Source: Deltaproteobacteria bacterium (GTDB lineage: Bacteria > Bdellovibrionota_C > UBA2361 > SZUA-149 > JAITKM01). From it: 50,582 bases of DNA. Positions within the stretch are counted from its first letter, which is position 1. Each line of letters begins with the position of its first letter. A program made the translations under genes and the position numbers. The stretch covers positions 1 to 50,582 of the forward strand of contig JAITKM010000005.1 of NCBI GenBank assembly GCA_031278395.1, written 5' to 3'. The notes under the pieces are model-generated. The model saw nothing but the letters and a program-made list of their open reading frames with translations, was not told the DNA's origin and did not search any database. Of this stretch, positions 34,373-43,374 are shown piece after piece.

Positions 34373-35830
34373 ATGGCAACCATACCTGAAACACTTAACA
34401 ACTTACCTTGTATTTGCGGTTTTGAAAAAGAAATTGAAGAAGCTACAACCCATAACCTTGCACTTTATAGTTCTGGAGCTGATTTTGATTCCGATATTGC
34501 CTTTGACAATATTAAATCTTGCGCCACTGTCGCCCTACATATGCAACAACCTCTGATCCCTGCCGGAAGTAATGACTTACAAAGCGCAGAAATTATTTCT
34601 AACCTTAAATACATGTTCGAACATCTAGCTGAAGGTGACAATCACAATGCCGGCGTTTTTAAATGGTGTTACGAACGTCTGGGTGAATTTATTCCACAAC
34701 TTGTAGCAGAAGGTAAAAAACCACGCATCATGTTGGAATATACAGGATGCTTGCTTTACGGGCTACGACAAATGGGAGCTAACGAAGTTATTGAAAAACT
34801 ACAACTCCTAGTTAAAAACTATTCGCGAAATGTTGAATGGTTAGGTTGCCCGTGGGGGCATGCGGTTGCGCCATCAACACCAGTTCAGGACTACAAACTC
34901 CAGGTTAGGGCTTGGCAACATTATTTTGCTGGACTTTTTGGACTTGACGCTTTGGCGCGAGTTAAAGGCTTTTCTCCGTCTGAAATGGCTTTACCTAACC
35001 ACCCAGATATAGCATATGAATTTGTTCGCACTTTAAAAGAGTGTGGTTTTCTTTGGGTCTTAGTGCAAGAGCATACAGTTGAACGTCCTGAAAACGGTTA
35101 TTGTCCAGAATTGCGTCATTTTCCACATCGTTTAGTTTGCCGAAATTCTAAAGGTGAAGAGGCAAGTATTATTTGCCTGATTAAAACGCAGGGTAGCGAT
35201 ACAAAACTTGTTGCCCAAATGCAACCTTGGTATGAAGCAATTTGCTTGCAACGTTTGAATTATCAAAACAAATCCCTCCCTCAAATTGTAACTCAAATTG
35301 CGGATGGTGAAAATGGTGGTGTCATGATGAACGAATTTCCGCCCAAGTATTTAGAAGTAGTTCGCAATAGTTCTGATACCGAGACCCCGCTAGTTAATGG
35401 CACCGAATACTTAGAATATTTATTTTCACAAGGTTTAACAGAAATGGATTTTCCTGTCTTGCAACCGATTATGCAAAAAAGGATTTGGGAGCGTTTTACT
35501 CCGGGCGATGGTCCAGAAAAGCTTCAGCAAGTCATCGAGGATTTAAAAAAGGAAGATGGGCGTTTTCATCTGGATGGTGGGAGTTGGACTAATAACATTT
35601 CGTGGGTGCATGGTTATGATAGCCTACTAGGACCGATGGAACGTGCGAGCAGTGTTTTTTTTGAACAAATAGTAAAAAAAGGTGTGCCAACTAATGATAA
35701 AAAATACCAAACTGCTCTTTTCTATTTATTATGTTCACAAACGAGTTGTTATCGTTATTGGGGACAAGGAATCTGGACTGATTATGGTCGAGAAATTTGT
35801 CGCCGAGCAATTGTTACTATGAATGGGTAA
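34373..35830 (+). CDS. Glycoside hydrolase family 57-like protein
   Basis: 485 residues. ATVALHMQQPLIPAGS near residue 45 fits the first conserved HxHQP-type region in altered form (HMQQP). EYTGCLLYGLRQMG, WLGCPWGHAVAP, and GFSPSEMALPNHPDIAYEFV with the Glu of GH57 motif 3 follow. DLDGG-type and EFPPKYL segments complete the pattern. GH57 enzymes are retaining alpha-glucan-active enzymes (amylases, branching enzymes). There are no glycogen genes nearby and no signal peptide, so a cytoplasmic glucan role is inferred. It ends eight bases from the convergent thyX stop. Confidence 0.75.
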   Translation: MATIPETLNNLPCICGFEKEIEEATTHNLALYSSGADFDSDIAFDNIKSCATVALHMQQPLIPAGSNDLQSAEIISNLKYMFEHLAEGDNHNAGVFKWCYERLGEFIPQLVAEGKKPRIMLEYTGCLLYGLRQMGANEVIEKLQLLVKNYSRNVEWLGCPWGHAVAPSTPVQDYKLQVRAWQHYFAGLFGLDALARVKGFSPSEMALPNHPDIAYEFVRTLKECGFLWVLVQEHTVERPENGYCPELRHFPHRLVCRNSKGEEASIICLIKTQGSDTKLVAQMQPWYEAICLQRLNYQNKSLPQIVTQIADGENGGVMMNEFPPKYLEVVRNSSDTETPLVNGTEYLEYLFSQGLTEMDFPVLQPIMQKRIWERFTPGDGPEKLQQVIEDLKKEDGRFHLDGGSWTNNISWVHGYDSLLGPMERASSVFFEQIVKKGVPTNDKKYQTALFYLLCSQTSCYRYWGQGIWTDYGREICRRAIVTMNG

Positions 35831-35838
35831 GAGTTATC

Positions 35839-36459
35839 TTATAGCTCATCAAAAATAATTGGTATTAACTTTTTAAACTCTTCTTTTAACGGCTGCATAA
35901 TTCGACGAATATCAGGGTGAGCTGCTGGAGCGGTTCGCATTGTAAAAATGTGGCGCCACTCACGTAGATTAGCTGAAGCTACAATTTCGGTTTTAAGTCC
36001 ATTTGGTAAAATAGACCTGGCAACCTCAGCCTTCACGCCCATATTAATCAATTCCATATATTGCTTTTCAGCGAAATTAATCGCGGTTAACCAGACTTGA
36101 TATTCTGGTGTTCCCTCTTCCAAGCCAGTTGGGCGAATGACAGTAATTTCATTACCAAACTTATCCTTACTATAATTACAATACCTAGTGCTTTCTTGCG
36201 AATATGAAGCTAAACGATGTCGCACAAGCTCATGTGTTACGCCGCGATCAGTAATAAATTTTACACTTACGCTAAAATGTTCAATTACTGATTCATGATG
36301 TCGCTCTACAACGTGGCTGACAAATTTTAAATGAGTGTCGTCTCCAATTTTTTCAAATGATTGATAACAAGTGCGACCACATCTTTCGATATGTCTTAGA
36401 ACTGTAAGACTATCAATCGGGGTTAAAATTTCATATGATGGTTCTATTACTTTTGCCAT
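35839..36459 (-). CDS. thyX: Flavin-dependent thymidylate synthase
   Basis: 206 residues. The ThyX signature RHRLASYSQES occupies 80-90, followed by TRYCNYSK. ARSILPNGLKTEIVASANLREW, with its terminal RMTAPAAHPDIR-like segment, completes the FAD/dUMP site. It makes dTMP from dUMP with methylene-tetrahydrofolate and NAD(P)H. It replaces classical ThyA in many Alphaproteobacteria and anaerobes. A perfect 19-bp inverted repeat lies about 140 bases upstream of its start. Confidence 0.95.
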   Translation of the reverse strand: MAKVIEPSYEILTPIDSLTVLRHIERCGRTCYQSFEKIGDDTHLKFVSHVVERHHESVIEHFSVSVKFITDRGVTHELVRHRLASYSQESTRYCNYSKDKFGNEITVIRPTGLEEGTPEYQVWLTAINFAEKQYMELINMGVKAEVARSILPNGLKTEIVASANLREWRHIFTMRTAPAAHPDIRRIMQPLKEEFKKLIPIIFDEL

Positions 36460-36815
36460 TTTAGTTTCCTTTATTTTTGCAACATATAAGTTTATAACTT
36501 AAAAGGAATTTAAAAGGGGGGCTAATACAGATTATGGTTATCAAAGTAAATACTTGAAGCAAATAAAATATTATAAAGTATTTTTATGTATAAATTATAT
36601 ATTTGCTATAATATTTAGTTCTATTGAAATATTATAGCAAATATAATAAGTATCTCGACCTTTAAAGTCATACCATGTTTTGTTGAGCGAACAAAAATTA
36701 CTGATGACCAATTGTGGTAAATCGTAATTTATTGGCTGTAATTTTTGGCATGCCCTGCACAATGTATCGGAGTTTGGTTGTTATTCTTTAATATTAATTT
36801 TTAAAAATTTTTTTC
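36460..36815. other. Intergenic region between divergent thyX and the DedA gene
   Basis: About 355 AT-rich bases with one strong element, the inverted repeat at 36598-36645. The rest (36650-36815) is more mixed in composition but holds no readable frame. Confidence 0.55.
36598..36645. promoter_or_regulatory. Perfect 19-bp inverted repeat between thyX and dedA
   Basis: Arms tatatttgctataatattt (36598-36616) and its exact reverse complement (36627-36645) flank a 10-base loop. The plus-strand left arm contains TATAAT, so the symmetry places a -10-like box on each strand. No T run follows, so it is more likely an operator or paired promoter element than a terminator. Confidence 0.6.
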
Positions 36816-37472
36816 ATGGTTGAAAATGAAGTTTTTAATTGGTTAGTGAACGACAGCGGTTTTGGCACATACTTATCTGTCCTAATTATGTTACTTTTGG
36901 GTGGAATTGGTTTTCCTATGCCTGAAGATATCCCACTTGTTTTAGCTGGCATTGCCATTTCAAAAGAAGTTGTCTACCCACCATACATACTTTTAATTTG
37001 TTATTTTGGAGTTATTTTCTCTGACCAAATTTTGTTTCTGGTTGGCTACTATTTTGGCAATAAACTACTGAATATAGAAGCTGACCAAAATTCGGCAATT
37101 TCTTTATTTATTGCTAAGGAGCAGGTCAATAAAATTCGAAATGGACTGCGGCGTAAAAGATTTTTATATATTTTTATAGGGCGCCATCTTTTCCCGGTTA
37201 GAACTGCTACTTTTTTAATTGCTGGTTCATTAAGAATGCCATTTTTAGAATTTTTCATTTCAGATCTGCTGGCTGGCTTTATTAGCGTTTCATTAATTGT
37301 ATTTTTAGGTTGGTTAATTGGGCAGCAACTTCTTGATGAAGAGGTTTTTAAACATCTTAGTCGTGAATTTCCGTTATATATTATGGCAATTATTTTCTTA
37401 ATGTTAACGCCAGTTATATATAAAAAATTTAAGTATTGGCGTATTATAAGAAAAAGAAAAAATCGAAATTAA
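36816..37472 (+). CDS. DedA-family membrane protein
   Basis: 218 residues with four to five hydrophobic segments. GGIGFPMPEDIPLVLAGI near the start holds the conserved E/D positions of DedA. VGYYFGNKLL and GRHLFPVRTATFLIAGSLRMP (motif [F/Y]-x-x-R-x-x-P-x-x-R) are the re-entrant-loop motifs. DedA proteins are inner-membrane proteins linked to undecaprenyl-phosphate and phospholipid flipping. It has one base between its stop and the next start, so it forms an operon with the CNNM-type gene. Confidence 0.88.
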   Translation: MVENEVFNWLVNDSGFGTYLSVLIMLLLGGIGFPMPEDIPLVLAGIAISKEVVYPPYILLICYFGVIFSDQILFLVGYYFGNKLLNIEADQNSAISLFIAKEQVNKIRNGLRRKRFLYIFIGRHLFPVRTATFLIAGSLRMPFLEFFISDLLAGFISVSLIVFLGWLIGQQLLDEEVFKHLSREFPLYIMAIIFLMLTPVIYKKFKYWRIIRKRKNRN

Positions 37473-37473
37473 T

Positions 37474-38517
37474 ATGTTACTTTTAATTTGCCTAGTTGTT
37501 TTTGTTTCAGTAGCTTTTTCATTTTTTTGTTCTCTGATGGAAGCAATTATTTTTACTGTGTCTGTAGCCTTTGCTAAGGCCGAAGCAGATAAGGGGAATA
37601 AAGCTGCTAAGATAATTCTTAATTTTAAAAATGATGTTAGCCGTCCGATTTCGGCGATTTTAATTCTAAATACTTGTGCTAATACAATTGGGGCGGCAAT
37701 TGCTGGTAGTCTATTTTCAAAATACACTGACAATGATGAATTGTTAGTTATCTTTTCAATTATATTTGCTTTTCTAATTCTAACTATGAGTGAGATTTTG
37801 CCTAAGCGATTGGGCACGATTTATAATCGTCAAATTGCCCTTTATATAGCGTACCCATTACAATGTATTGTTAAGGTTTTATCTCCTATTATTACTATAA
37901 CCAATAAATTTTTTAATTTGCTAATTAAAAATAGTAGACAAGACGTAGAATTTACAGAGCAAGAGTTTCTTTCTTTTTCTAAGATAGGGGTAGAAGACGG
38001 GGTTTTAGATGATTTAGAAGGCTCGGTAATTCAAAATATTGTAGGGTTAGACAAAATAATTGTTAAAAAAATTTTAACTCCTCGTATTGTAGTGTTTAAG
38101 TTGTCCGAAACAGCGAGTATTTCTAAATTTAGGACCGATATTTTTAATTGGAATTTTACTAGAGTGCCGATTTATGCTGCTGGCAATGAAGAAGATATTA
38201 CAGGTTATATTATACAACGTGATATTTATCGTGCTTTGTTACGAGGAGAGTATGACCGCCAATTAAAAGAATTTAAGCGCGAAATTTATACTGTTACAGA
38301 TCAAATGCGTGTGGATAGGTTATTCTTGCAAATGTTTGAGCATAAGACAGCCATTTGTTCAGTGGTAGATGAGCATGGTGGTTTTGCAGGAATTGTAACA
38401 CAGGAAGATATTTTTGAGAAAATTGTTGGTCGTGAAATTGTTGACGAATATGATTTAATAAGCAATCTTCGAGCCTATGCTAATGCTTTATACAAAAAAA
38501 AGCGTGGCGAAAAGTAG
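37474..38517 (+). CDS. CNNM/CorC-type protein (DUF21 plus CBS pair)
   Basis: 347 residues. Residues 1-150 form the DUF21/CNNM membrane domain (LICLVVFVSVAFSFFCSLME and ILILNTCANTIGAAIAGSLF, then LTMSEILPKRLG). The CBS pair begins near KILTPRIVVFKL and includes DEHGGFAGIVTQEDIFEKIVG. The family covers magnesium/cobalt efflux proteins and hemolysin-C-like proteins. There is no C-terminal CorC_HlyC domain, so this is the short form. It follows the DedA gene by one base. Confidence 0.88.
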   Translation: MLLLICLVVFVSVAFSFFCSLMEAIIFTVSVAFAKAEADKGNKAAKIILNFKNDVSRPISAILILNTCANTIGAAIAGSLFSKYTDNDELLVIFSIIFAFLILTMSEILPKRLGTIYNRQIALYIAYPLQCIVKVLSPIITITNKFFNLLIKNSRQDVEFTEQEFLSFSKIGVEDGVLDDLEGSVIQNIVGLDKIIVKKILTPRIVVFKLSETASISKFRTDIFNWNFTRVPIYAAGNEEDITGYIIQRDIYRALLRGEYDRQLKEFKREIYTVTDQMRVDRLFLQMFEHKTAICSVVDEHGGFAGIVTQEDIFEKIVGREIVDEYDLISNLRAYANALYKKKRGEK

Positions 38518-38847
38518 TGGCATATGTATTTTAAAATCTTTTAATACACACGTTTCAAAAGTAGAAAATCATCCGCTAATTTTTACGCCTGTTGCGTTGA
38601 AAATTATTAAGCGGGAGGCGCTTTCCTTTTTTAAGACGTATTATTTTTTCTACCAATATAGATTTTTTAAAATACCAATATATAAAGATATCTTGAAAAG
38701 ACGCGGAATTATACTTTAACTTTAGAATTAATCAAGCGAAATATACTATTTTTTATAAAAAATTTTATCAGTTCAAAACAAAATATTATTTTATAAATCT
38801 ACTTGAATATTAAATTATTATCTGCTAGAGGGGTTGACGTTTTTTAT
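38518..38847. other. Intergenic region before tRNA-Tyr
   Basis: About 330 bases. A frame (38477-38719, 80 codons) overlaps the end of the CNNM-type gene but has no ribosome-binding site, resembles no family and is not supported. The last 100 bases are AT-rich and should hold the tRNA promoter. Confidence 0.45.
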
Positions 38848-38933
38848 GGAAGGGTGCCCGAGTGGTTAAAGGGGACGGGCTGTAAACCCGTTGACTCACG
38901 TCTACGTAGGTTCGAAACCTACCCCTTCCACCA
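38848..38933 (+). tRNA. tRNA-Tyr (anticodon GTA)
   Basis: GGAAGGG pairs perfectly with CCCTTCC. The anticodon loop CTGTAAA lies in the stem GGG../..CCC. There is a long variable arm (class II Tyr) and a T-loop GTTCGAAAC. The discriminator is A38930 and CCA is encoded at 38931-38933. Confidence 0.96.
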
Positions 38934-38943
38934 TTTTTATTAC

Positions 38944-39020
38944 GCGGGAATAGCTCAGCTGGCTAGAGCATTAGCCTTCCAAGCTAAGGGTCGCGGGTTC
39001 GAATCCCGTTTCCCGCTCCA
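38944..39020 (+). tRNA. tRNA-Gly (anticodon TCC)
   Basis: GCGGGAA pairs perfectly with TTCCCGC. The anticodon loop CTTCCAA lies in TTAGC/GCTAA, and the T-loop is GTTCGAATC. CCA is encoded (39018-39020). Ten bases after tRNA-Tyr, so one transcript. The usual tRNA-Thr and tuf neighbours are absent. Confidence 0.96.
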
Positions 39021-39210
39021 AAATTCTTTTATTTAAAATTTAGTTACGTTTTAAGATTTTTTTATGTAAATAAAAATCTTAAATTTATTTTTTCAGACCA
39101 AAGAGGATAAAAAAATAAAAACAATGGAGTGTCGGTCTTGTTTTTAGTTAAGAAAAGCTATGTATTGTAATTACTAATATTAGTATTTTTTTCGTAGGAT
39201 ATTTACTTAA

Positions 39211-40935
39211 ATGGAATGTTTTTCAATAGACGATAATAAGTCGGCGCGTTTCTCTCTTAGAGATTTACTAATTGTTTTGAGTTTAGTAATTTTAGTTTTT
39301 TGCGTTTATTTCACAGGGCTTGGAAATTTAGAGTTTTTTAGACATACCGAAGCAGATCGGGTTTTAATTGCTTGGGGTATGGTCGAAAGTGGAAACTATG
39401 TTATCCCGTCAATTTTAGGTGCAGAGATTTTTACTAAACCGCCGCTTTTTTATTGGCTGGTGGCTGGAGCAATTATGCTTTTGGATAGCGTGCAAGAGTG
39501 TGTCGTGCGGTTGCCGAATGTGATATTTGCCAGTTTGCTTGTGATGGTGCAGTATTTAACTCTGAGAAAAGTAGGTTTTAATTATTTCTTTAGTGCTGTT
39601 GGAGCTTTGTTTTTGGCGTCCTGCGGACAATTCTTTCTTTTAACTGGAACAGCTGAGATTGATTTAGTTTTTGTTTTCTTTTGTTCGGTGTCATTATATT
39701 TAATGTTCTTTGCTCTCAATAAACCTTCGCTCAAAATTTTAATTTTTTCCTATATTTTTTCAGCTTTGGCTTTTTTAACCAAAGGTTATCCGATTATTGG
39801 TTTAGTTGGCGGTATTACGTTGGCTTATTGGATCAGTAGCCGAATTTTTAAAAGGGAATCTCTAAAAGGTAAAGCCTCGAATTTGGAATTTTTAGAGGTT
39901 CACCCAATAAGCTTTGGGAAATTTGTTGTTTGGAATTTGTGTGGAGCTTGTGTCTTTTTAGGTCTAATTGGAATTTGGATTTATTTTGTCTTGAACCATG
40001 AGTATGGCTGGAACTATTTAAGTGAATACGTTAACGGCGAGTTTAACAAGCGTATTGTGAGTAATGGCAGAGAAGAAAGCGTCTTTTTTTATTTGCCTGC
40101 AGCTCTAATTAATACCGCTCCTTGGAGTATTTTTTTGGTTTTGGGACTTGGTAGTTTTCTTTTGAATAAATTCTCACATTTTTCGCGGCACAAGACAGTA
40201 ACAAACATAACTACTACTCAAACCCAAGCAAATCAAGAAGCGCCTGTGGCAACTTTGCCAGATAGAAATTATTTCCAGAGTGATATTTGTCGAGAGTTTT
40301 TTATTTTTAATTTAGTTGGATTAGTGATGGGAATAATTTTGCTTTCAATTCCAGCGGGTAAGGCAGAGCGATATTTTGCGCCTCTACTTGGAGTAACAAG
40401 CAACTTAATTTTATTTGGAGTGTGGCAGCTGTTTTATCGTAAACCAACGCTTATCAGCAATAAGAAAAAGATTTTTAGTATTTTGGCAATTATATTTATT
40501 CTGGTTTTAGCTAGAGGTGTTATGGTTTATCCAATTGCGAAATATCGTAATCAACAATGGACAGTGAAACCTTTTATTTCTTTAATGCAAAGATCATTAC
40601 CAGCCGAGGCGCCGATATATTTTGAGATGGGCACAGTTGAGCGCTGGGTTGCTTACTATTTAAAACGAGATGGACGCAAAGTATTTATTTTAACTTCGCA
40701 ATTGGTTGAAGAAAGAAAAAATCATGATGGTGATAGTTATGTAATTGTTAGTTTTAATGCTTGGCAAAAACTCTCAAGTAAATTTAATCAAAACGGTATA
40801 GAATATAAAGAGGTAGCGAGTAATGTTCATCAATTAAGTGGTAAGAACAGCAGCCGACGGGCTGTAGTTTTAATCAAGCTTAATAACGCAGATTTAGATC
40901 AACTTCCAAGTAAACAATATATAGAGTGGATTTAA
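39211..40935 (+). CDS. ArnT-like glycosyltransferase (GT83), membrane
   Basis: 574 residues with about 10-12 hydrophobic segments. The first outer loop HTEADRVLIAWGMVESGNYV, then PSILGAEIFTKPPLFYWLVA, is the hallmark of ArnT/PMT_2 enzymes (DEaRya..areMl.sGdw..P...g.py..KPPl.yW), with an acidic residue as catalytic base and a KPP motif. These enzymes use polyprenyl-phosphate-linked sugars on the periplasmic side, for example L-Ara4N onto lipid A. The sugar cannot be deduced, and no arnB/C/A genes are nearby. Consistent with the lipid A genes elsewhere. Confidence 0.85.
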   Translation: MECFSIDDNKSARFSLRDLLIVLSLVILVFCVYFTGLGNLEFFRHTEADRVLIAWGMVESGNYVIPSILGAEIFTKPPLFYWLVAGAIMLLDSVQECVVRLPNVIFASLLVMVQYLTLRKVGFNYFFSAVGALFLASCGQFFLLTGTAEIDLVFVFFCSVSLYLMFFALNKPSLKILIFSYIFSALAFLTKGYPIIGLVGGITLAYWISSRIFKRESLKGKASNLEFLEVHPISFGKFVVWNLCGACVFLGLIGIWIYFVLNHEYGWNYLSEYVNGEFNKRIVSNGREESVFFYLPAALINTAPWSIFLVLGLGSFLLNKFSHFSRHKTVTNITTTQTQANQEAPVATLPDRNYFQSDICREFFIFNLVGLVMGIILLSIPAGKAERYFAPLLGVTSNLILFGVWQLFYRKPTLISNKKKIFSILAIIFILVLARGVMVYPIAKYRNQQWTVKPFISLMQRSLPAEAPIYFEMGTVERWVAYYLKRDGRKVFILTSQLVEERKNHDGDSYVIVSFNAWQKLSSKFNQNGIEYKEVASNVHQLSGKNSSRRAVVLIKLNNADLDQLPSKQYIEWI

Positions 40936-40957
40936 TTATTAATATTTGGATAACTTA

Positions 40958-41087
40958 AGGGAAGATTTAATCGAGAAGCTCACCACCCAGAAGTTTAAAA
41001 ATAAGCCAGGCAGAGCTGGAAAAAGATTTTGCGGTAATTCAAGCTCGAACTGAAGTTGGAGTTAAAAATATTCTAGCTGAAAAATAA
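40958..41087 (+). pseudogene. Degenerate reading frame after the ArnT-like gene
   Basis: EDLIEKLTTQKFKN in one frame passes to SQAELEKDFAVIQARTEVGV and KNILAEK (stop at 41085-41087) in another. This is protein-like and has no start codon. The family is not recognised. It may be the end of a gene lost by deletion. Confidence 0.3.
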
Positions 41088-41155
41088 GAGTTAGATATTA
41101 AAATTTAAGACAGGGGGGGGAGTAGAGTGAATAATAATGTTTTTTAAGGAAAACT

Positions 41156-42265
41156 ATGAATAAACAAACGCTGGATAATTTTGATAGTAGTTTTAAATTG
41201 ATTGTTTTTCATTACAGAAAATTGCTCATTTGGGGAGTGGTGTTAGGATTATTGGTGTGGCTGTGTCTGGCAGTGCAAGAGATTGCATTTTTATTTGTGG
41301 CGTCATATGGAATTTCGCTGTTACTTGACCCGCTAGTAACTAGATTGGAAACCAAAGGTATTGCACGAAGTGTTTCTATCTTAGCTTTAATGTTTTTGTT
41401 AATTTTTATTTTAGTTTTAGTGGTGATTCTAGCTATTCCGGTTGTGATAGAAGAATACCAAAATTTGGTAAATATTATAACGAACGATTTTGCAAACATT
41501 AGCTATAAAATTGAGCAAACGTTACTTAATTTGTTTGGTATAGAGCTTGAATTAAATTTGCTTGCTATTTTTGAAAATTTTAAAGAACGGGCGCTTAACT
41601 CTTCGGCTGAACAAAGGCAGGAACTAGCCAGTATTGTAAAAAATACTTTATTTAAAGGTTATTCTGCAACTCTTACAATTCTCAATTTAATCATGACGCC
41701 GTTTTTTGTTTTTTATATGACACGAGATTTAGATAAAATTCATATTGTAGTTGGAAATTTTCTACCTGAAAATATTCGTCATAAAGTCGCAATTACTGCC
41801 CAGGAAGTTTTAAATTATGTATATGCTTTTTTTAAAGGGCAATTGACTGTAGGGATTATTATGGCATTTTTATACTCAATTACGCTTTGGATAGCAGGGG
41901 TTCATTTTGCTTTCTTAATTGGTTTTATAGCTGGAATTTTGGGTATTGTTCCATATTTAGGTGTTATTTTAGGTTTGTTGATCGCGTTTTTAGTTACAAC
42001 AATCTATAATCCGAGTTGGTCTCAATATTTTTATGTTGTTCTTGCCTTTATTATTCCTAACTTGTTGGAAAGTTTTGTCTTGCAACCTAAGATTGTAGGT
42101 AAGAGTGTAGGTTTTAATCCATTTACAGTGATTATAATTTTACTAATTGGCGGACAATTATTTGGGTTACTTGGTTTATTACTTGCGATTCCAGTTGCTG
42201 CGGCAATTATGGTTATTTTGCGTAATATTTTTAAAGAAGTTGGGATACAGACTGACCACAAATAA
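41156..42265 (+). CDS. AI-2E/PerM-family transporter
   Basis: 369 residues behind AAGGAAAACT. There are about eight hydrophobic segments in three blocks. LDPLVTRLETKGIARS after the first pair, then IMTPFFVFYMTRDLDKI, FFKGQLTVGIIMAFLYSI, GILGIVPYLGVILGLL and GKSVGFNPFTVIIILLIGGQLFGLLGLLLAIPVAAAIMV, are the AI-2E_transport/PerM pattern (quoted in parts). Members export autoinducer-2 or act as Na+/H+ antiporters or permeases of unknown substrate. No quorum-sensing gene is near. The fragment region starts 30 bases after its stop. Confidence 0.88.
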   Translation: MNKQTLDNFDSSFKLIVFHYRKLLIWGVVLGLLVWLCLAVQEIAFLFVASYGISLLLDPLVTRLETKGIARSVSILALMFLLIFILVLVVILAIPVVIEEYQNLVNIITNDFANISYKIEQTLLNLFGIELELNLLAIFENFKERALNSSAEQRQELASIVKNTLFKGYSATLTILNLIMTPFFVFYMTRDLDKIHIVVGNFLPENIRHKVAITAQEVLNYVYAFFKGQLTVGIIMAFLYSITLWIAGVHFAFLIGFIAGILGIVPYLGVILGLLIAFLVTTIYNPSWSQYFYVVLAFIIPNLLESFVLQPKIVGKSVGFNPFTVIIILLIGGQLFGLLGLLLAIPVAAAIMVILRNIFKEVGIQTDHK

Positions 42266-42298
42266 TTAAGAGAAGAGTAGATCATGAAACATCTTTTT

Positions 42299-42708
42299 TC
42301 AGTAACCCAATTTACTAAATTGCTGTTTTAGGTGAGCGAATACTGGCTTAATGACCTGCAAAAACGCACCCATTTTAGCGCCGATGCCGCCCGCCAGCGA
42401 CTGCATTTCCAATAAATTATCAGACCGCCAGAGACCTTTGTCGTCATTGTCGTCATGGATATAAGGTTTGTTCATTTCAGCGGTTCGTGGTAGGAGATTT
42501 CTTTCGAATGCAGTGCTTTTCTGGTACACCACAATGTAATCATGGGTAGTAGAAAAACCTTTGGCATCATTGGTTGCGGCATATTTTTTCTGCCAGACAA
42601 TTTGGGCAAGAAAATTTTCTTCCCCGAATACCTCATCGCACAATCTTCTCAAATTGGTGACCTCGTTGTCGTCAATAGTTAATAAAAGGTTTTTTGCCGA
42701 TAATTGCC
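42299..42708 (-). pseudogene. Internal fragment of a type III restriction methyltransferase (Mod)
   Basis: Frame reading NLLLTIDDNEVTNLRRLCDE, then VFGEENFLAQIVWQKKYAAT, NDAKGFSTTHDYIVVYQKST and DNDDKGLWRSDNL. This is the segment after the catalytic DPPY motif of Mod/N4-N6 adenine methylases (LLISIDDNE...L..l.dEvFGeeNF...ivW.k). The catalytic motif itself is missing upstream. After GLWRSDNL the sequence departs from Mod (LEMQSLAGGIGAKMGAFLQV, then a stop), which suggests a second junction. Its fusion to an argS piece at 42710 shows it is debris, not a gene. Confidence 0.7.
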
Positions 42709-42710
42709 TG

Positions 42711-42783
42711 AGCGAAGGTGTCCTACATGCATTTCTTTGGCTATATTCGGGCCACCGTAATCAATCACAATTAAAACACAGGA
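42711..42783 (-). pseudogene. argS: Fragment of arginyl-tRNA synthetase (HIGH-motif segment)
   Basis: On the minus strand, reads VLIVIDYGGPNIAKEMHVGH then LRSG (about 42713-42780). This is the ArgS active-site segment (vDYs.PNvAKeMHVGHLRS) with the HVGH form of the HIGH ATP motif. The stretch before it does not continue as ArgS and the stretch after it changes to Mod. Only about 22 residues survive. It lies 330 bases from tRNA-Arg(ACG), whether by chance or not. Confidence 0.8.
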
Positions 42784-42957
42784 GCATACAATTCTTGGAA
42801 TTGGATACCTTTTTCGAAAGGAACATTTATGATGGTGGGGTCAACCACCTTTGTGCTAAAGTTTATGTTACCACCTTGCAGGATACCAACTCTGTTATTC
42901 AACAGGAATTTAGACAGCTCCTTCAATCTCTTCCATAAAAATCTCTCTTGTTCCAAA
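42784..42957 (-). pseudogene. Unassigned coding fragment next to the argS/Mod debris
   Basis: An open minus-strand frame reads LSKFLLNNRVGILQGGNINF, then STKVVDPTIINVPFEKGIQF, and stops at 42775-42777. It is protein-like but runs into the tRNA-Ser gene upstream with no start. A short ATG frame in another register (MEEIEGAV) stops at once. The family is not recognised. Most likely the third piece of the rearranged region. Confidence 0.4.
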
Positions 42958-43049
42958 TGGCGGAGAGAGAGGGATTCGAACCCTCGGTGCGGTATTACCC
43001 ACACACTCGCTTAGCAGGCGAGCCCCATCGGCCTCTCGGGCATCTCTCC
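42958..43049 (-). tRNA. tRNA-Ser (anticodon GCT)
   Basis: GGAGAGA pairs with TCTCTCC. The anticodon loop reads ..TGCTAAG.. with GCT. There is a long variable arm (GTGTGTGGGTAATACCGCAC) and a T-loop GTTCGAATC. The discriminator is G and CCA is encoded (42958-42960 on the plus strand as TGG). Confidence 0.95.
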
Positions 43050-43118
43050 AAAATAAAATAGCACTCCGCAAATTTTTTAATTTGCGTAACTAATTATTTT
43101 ATAGGTTTTCTTTTGAAA

Positions 43119-43192
43119 TGCACCTGGAGCGATTCGAACGCCCGACCTATTGATTCGTAGTCAATTGCTCTATCCAACTAAGCTACAGATGC
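43119..43192 (-). tRNA. tRNA-Arg (anticodon ACG)
   Basis: GCATCTG pairs with CAGGTGC (one T-G pair). The anticodon loop CTACGAA lies in TTGA/TCAA, and the T-loop is GTTCGAATC. A34 would be edited to inosine by TadA. CCA is not encoded, unlike the neighbouring tRNA-Ser. Confidence 0.95.
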
Positions 43193-43345
43193 ACACAAGG
43201 TTGAGTCTTGTAGCCTTAAATTAATTATAAATCAATAGAGAATTTTAGTTTAATAATTTACTAGAATCACTATAACTAATTTTTTATATAAGATAATTTA
43301 GTTTTAATTATTGTGATTATTATATTACCTAATTATGCCCCTTTC

Positions 43346-43374
43346 TTGACAATAATTTTTGCTTCTATTATTCT
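43346..43374 (+). promoter_or_regulatory. Candidate promoter for the AsmA-like gene
   Basis: TTGACA (43346-43351) and TATTCT (43369-43374) are 17 bases apart, about 80 bases before the ATG. The -35 is perfect and the -10 matches four of six positions. Confidence 0.55.

Noticed and set aside
38477-38719. 80-codon plus-strand frame after the CNNM-type gene
   Set aside because: It starts inside the upstream gene, has no ribosome-binding site and resembles no family; I treat it as chance.
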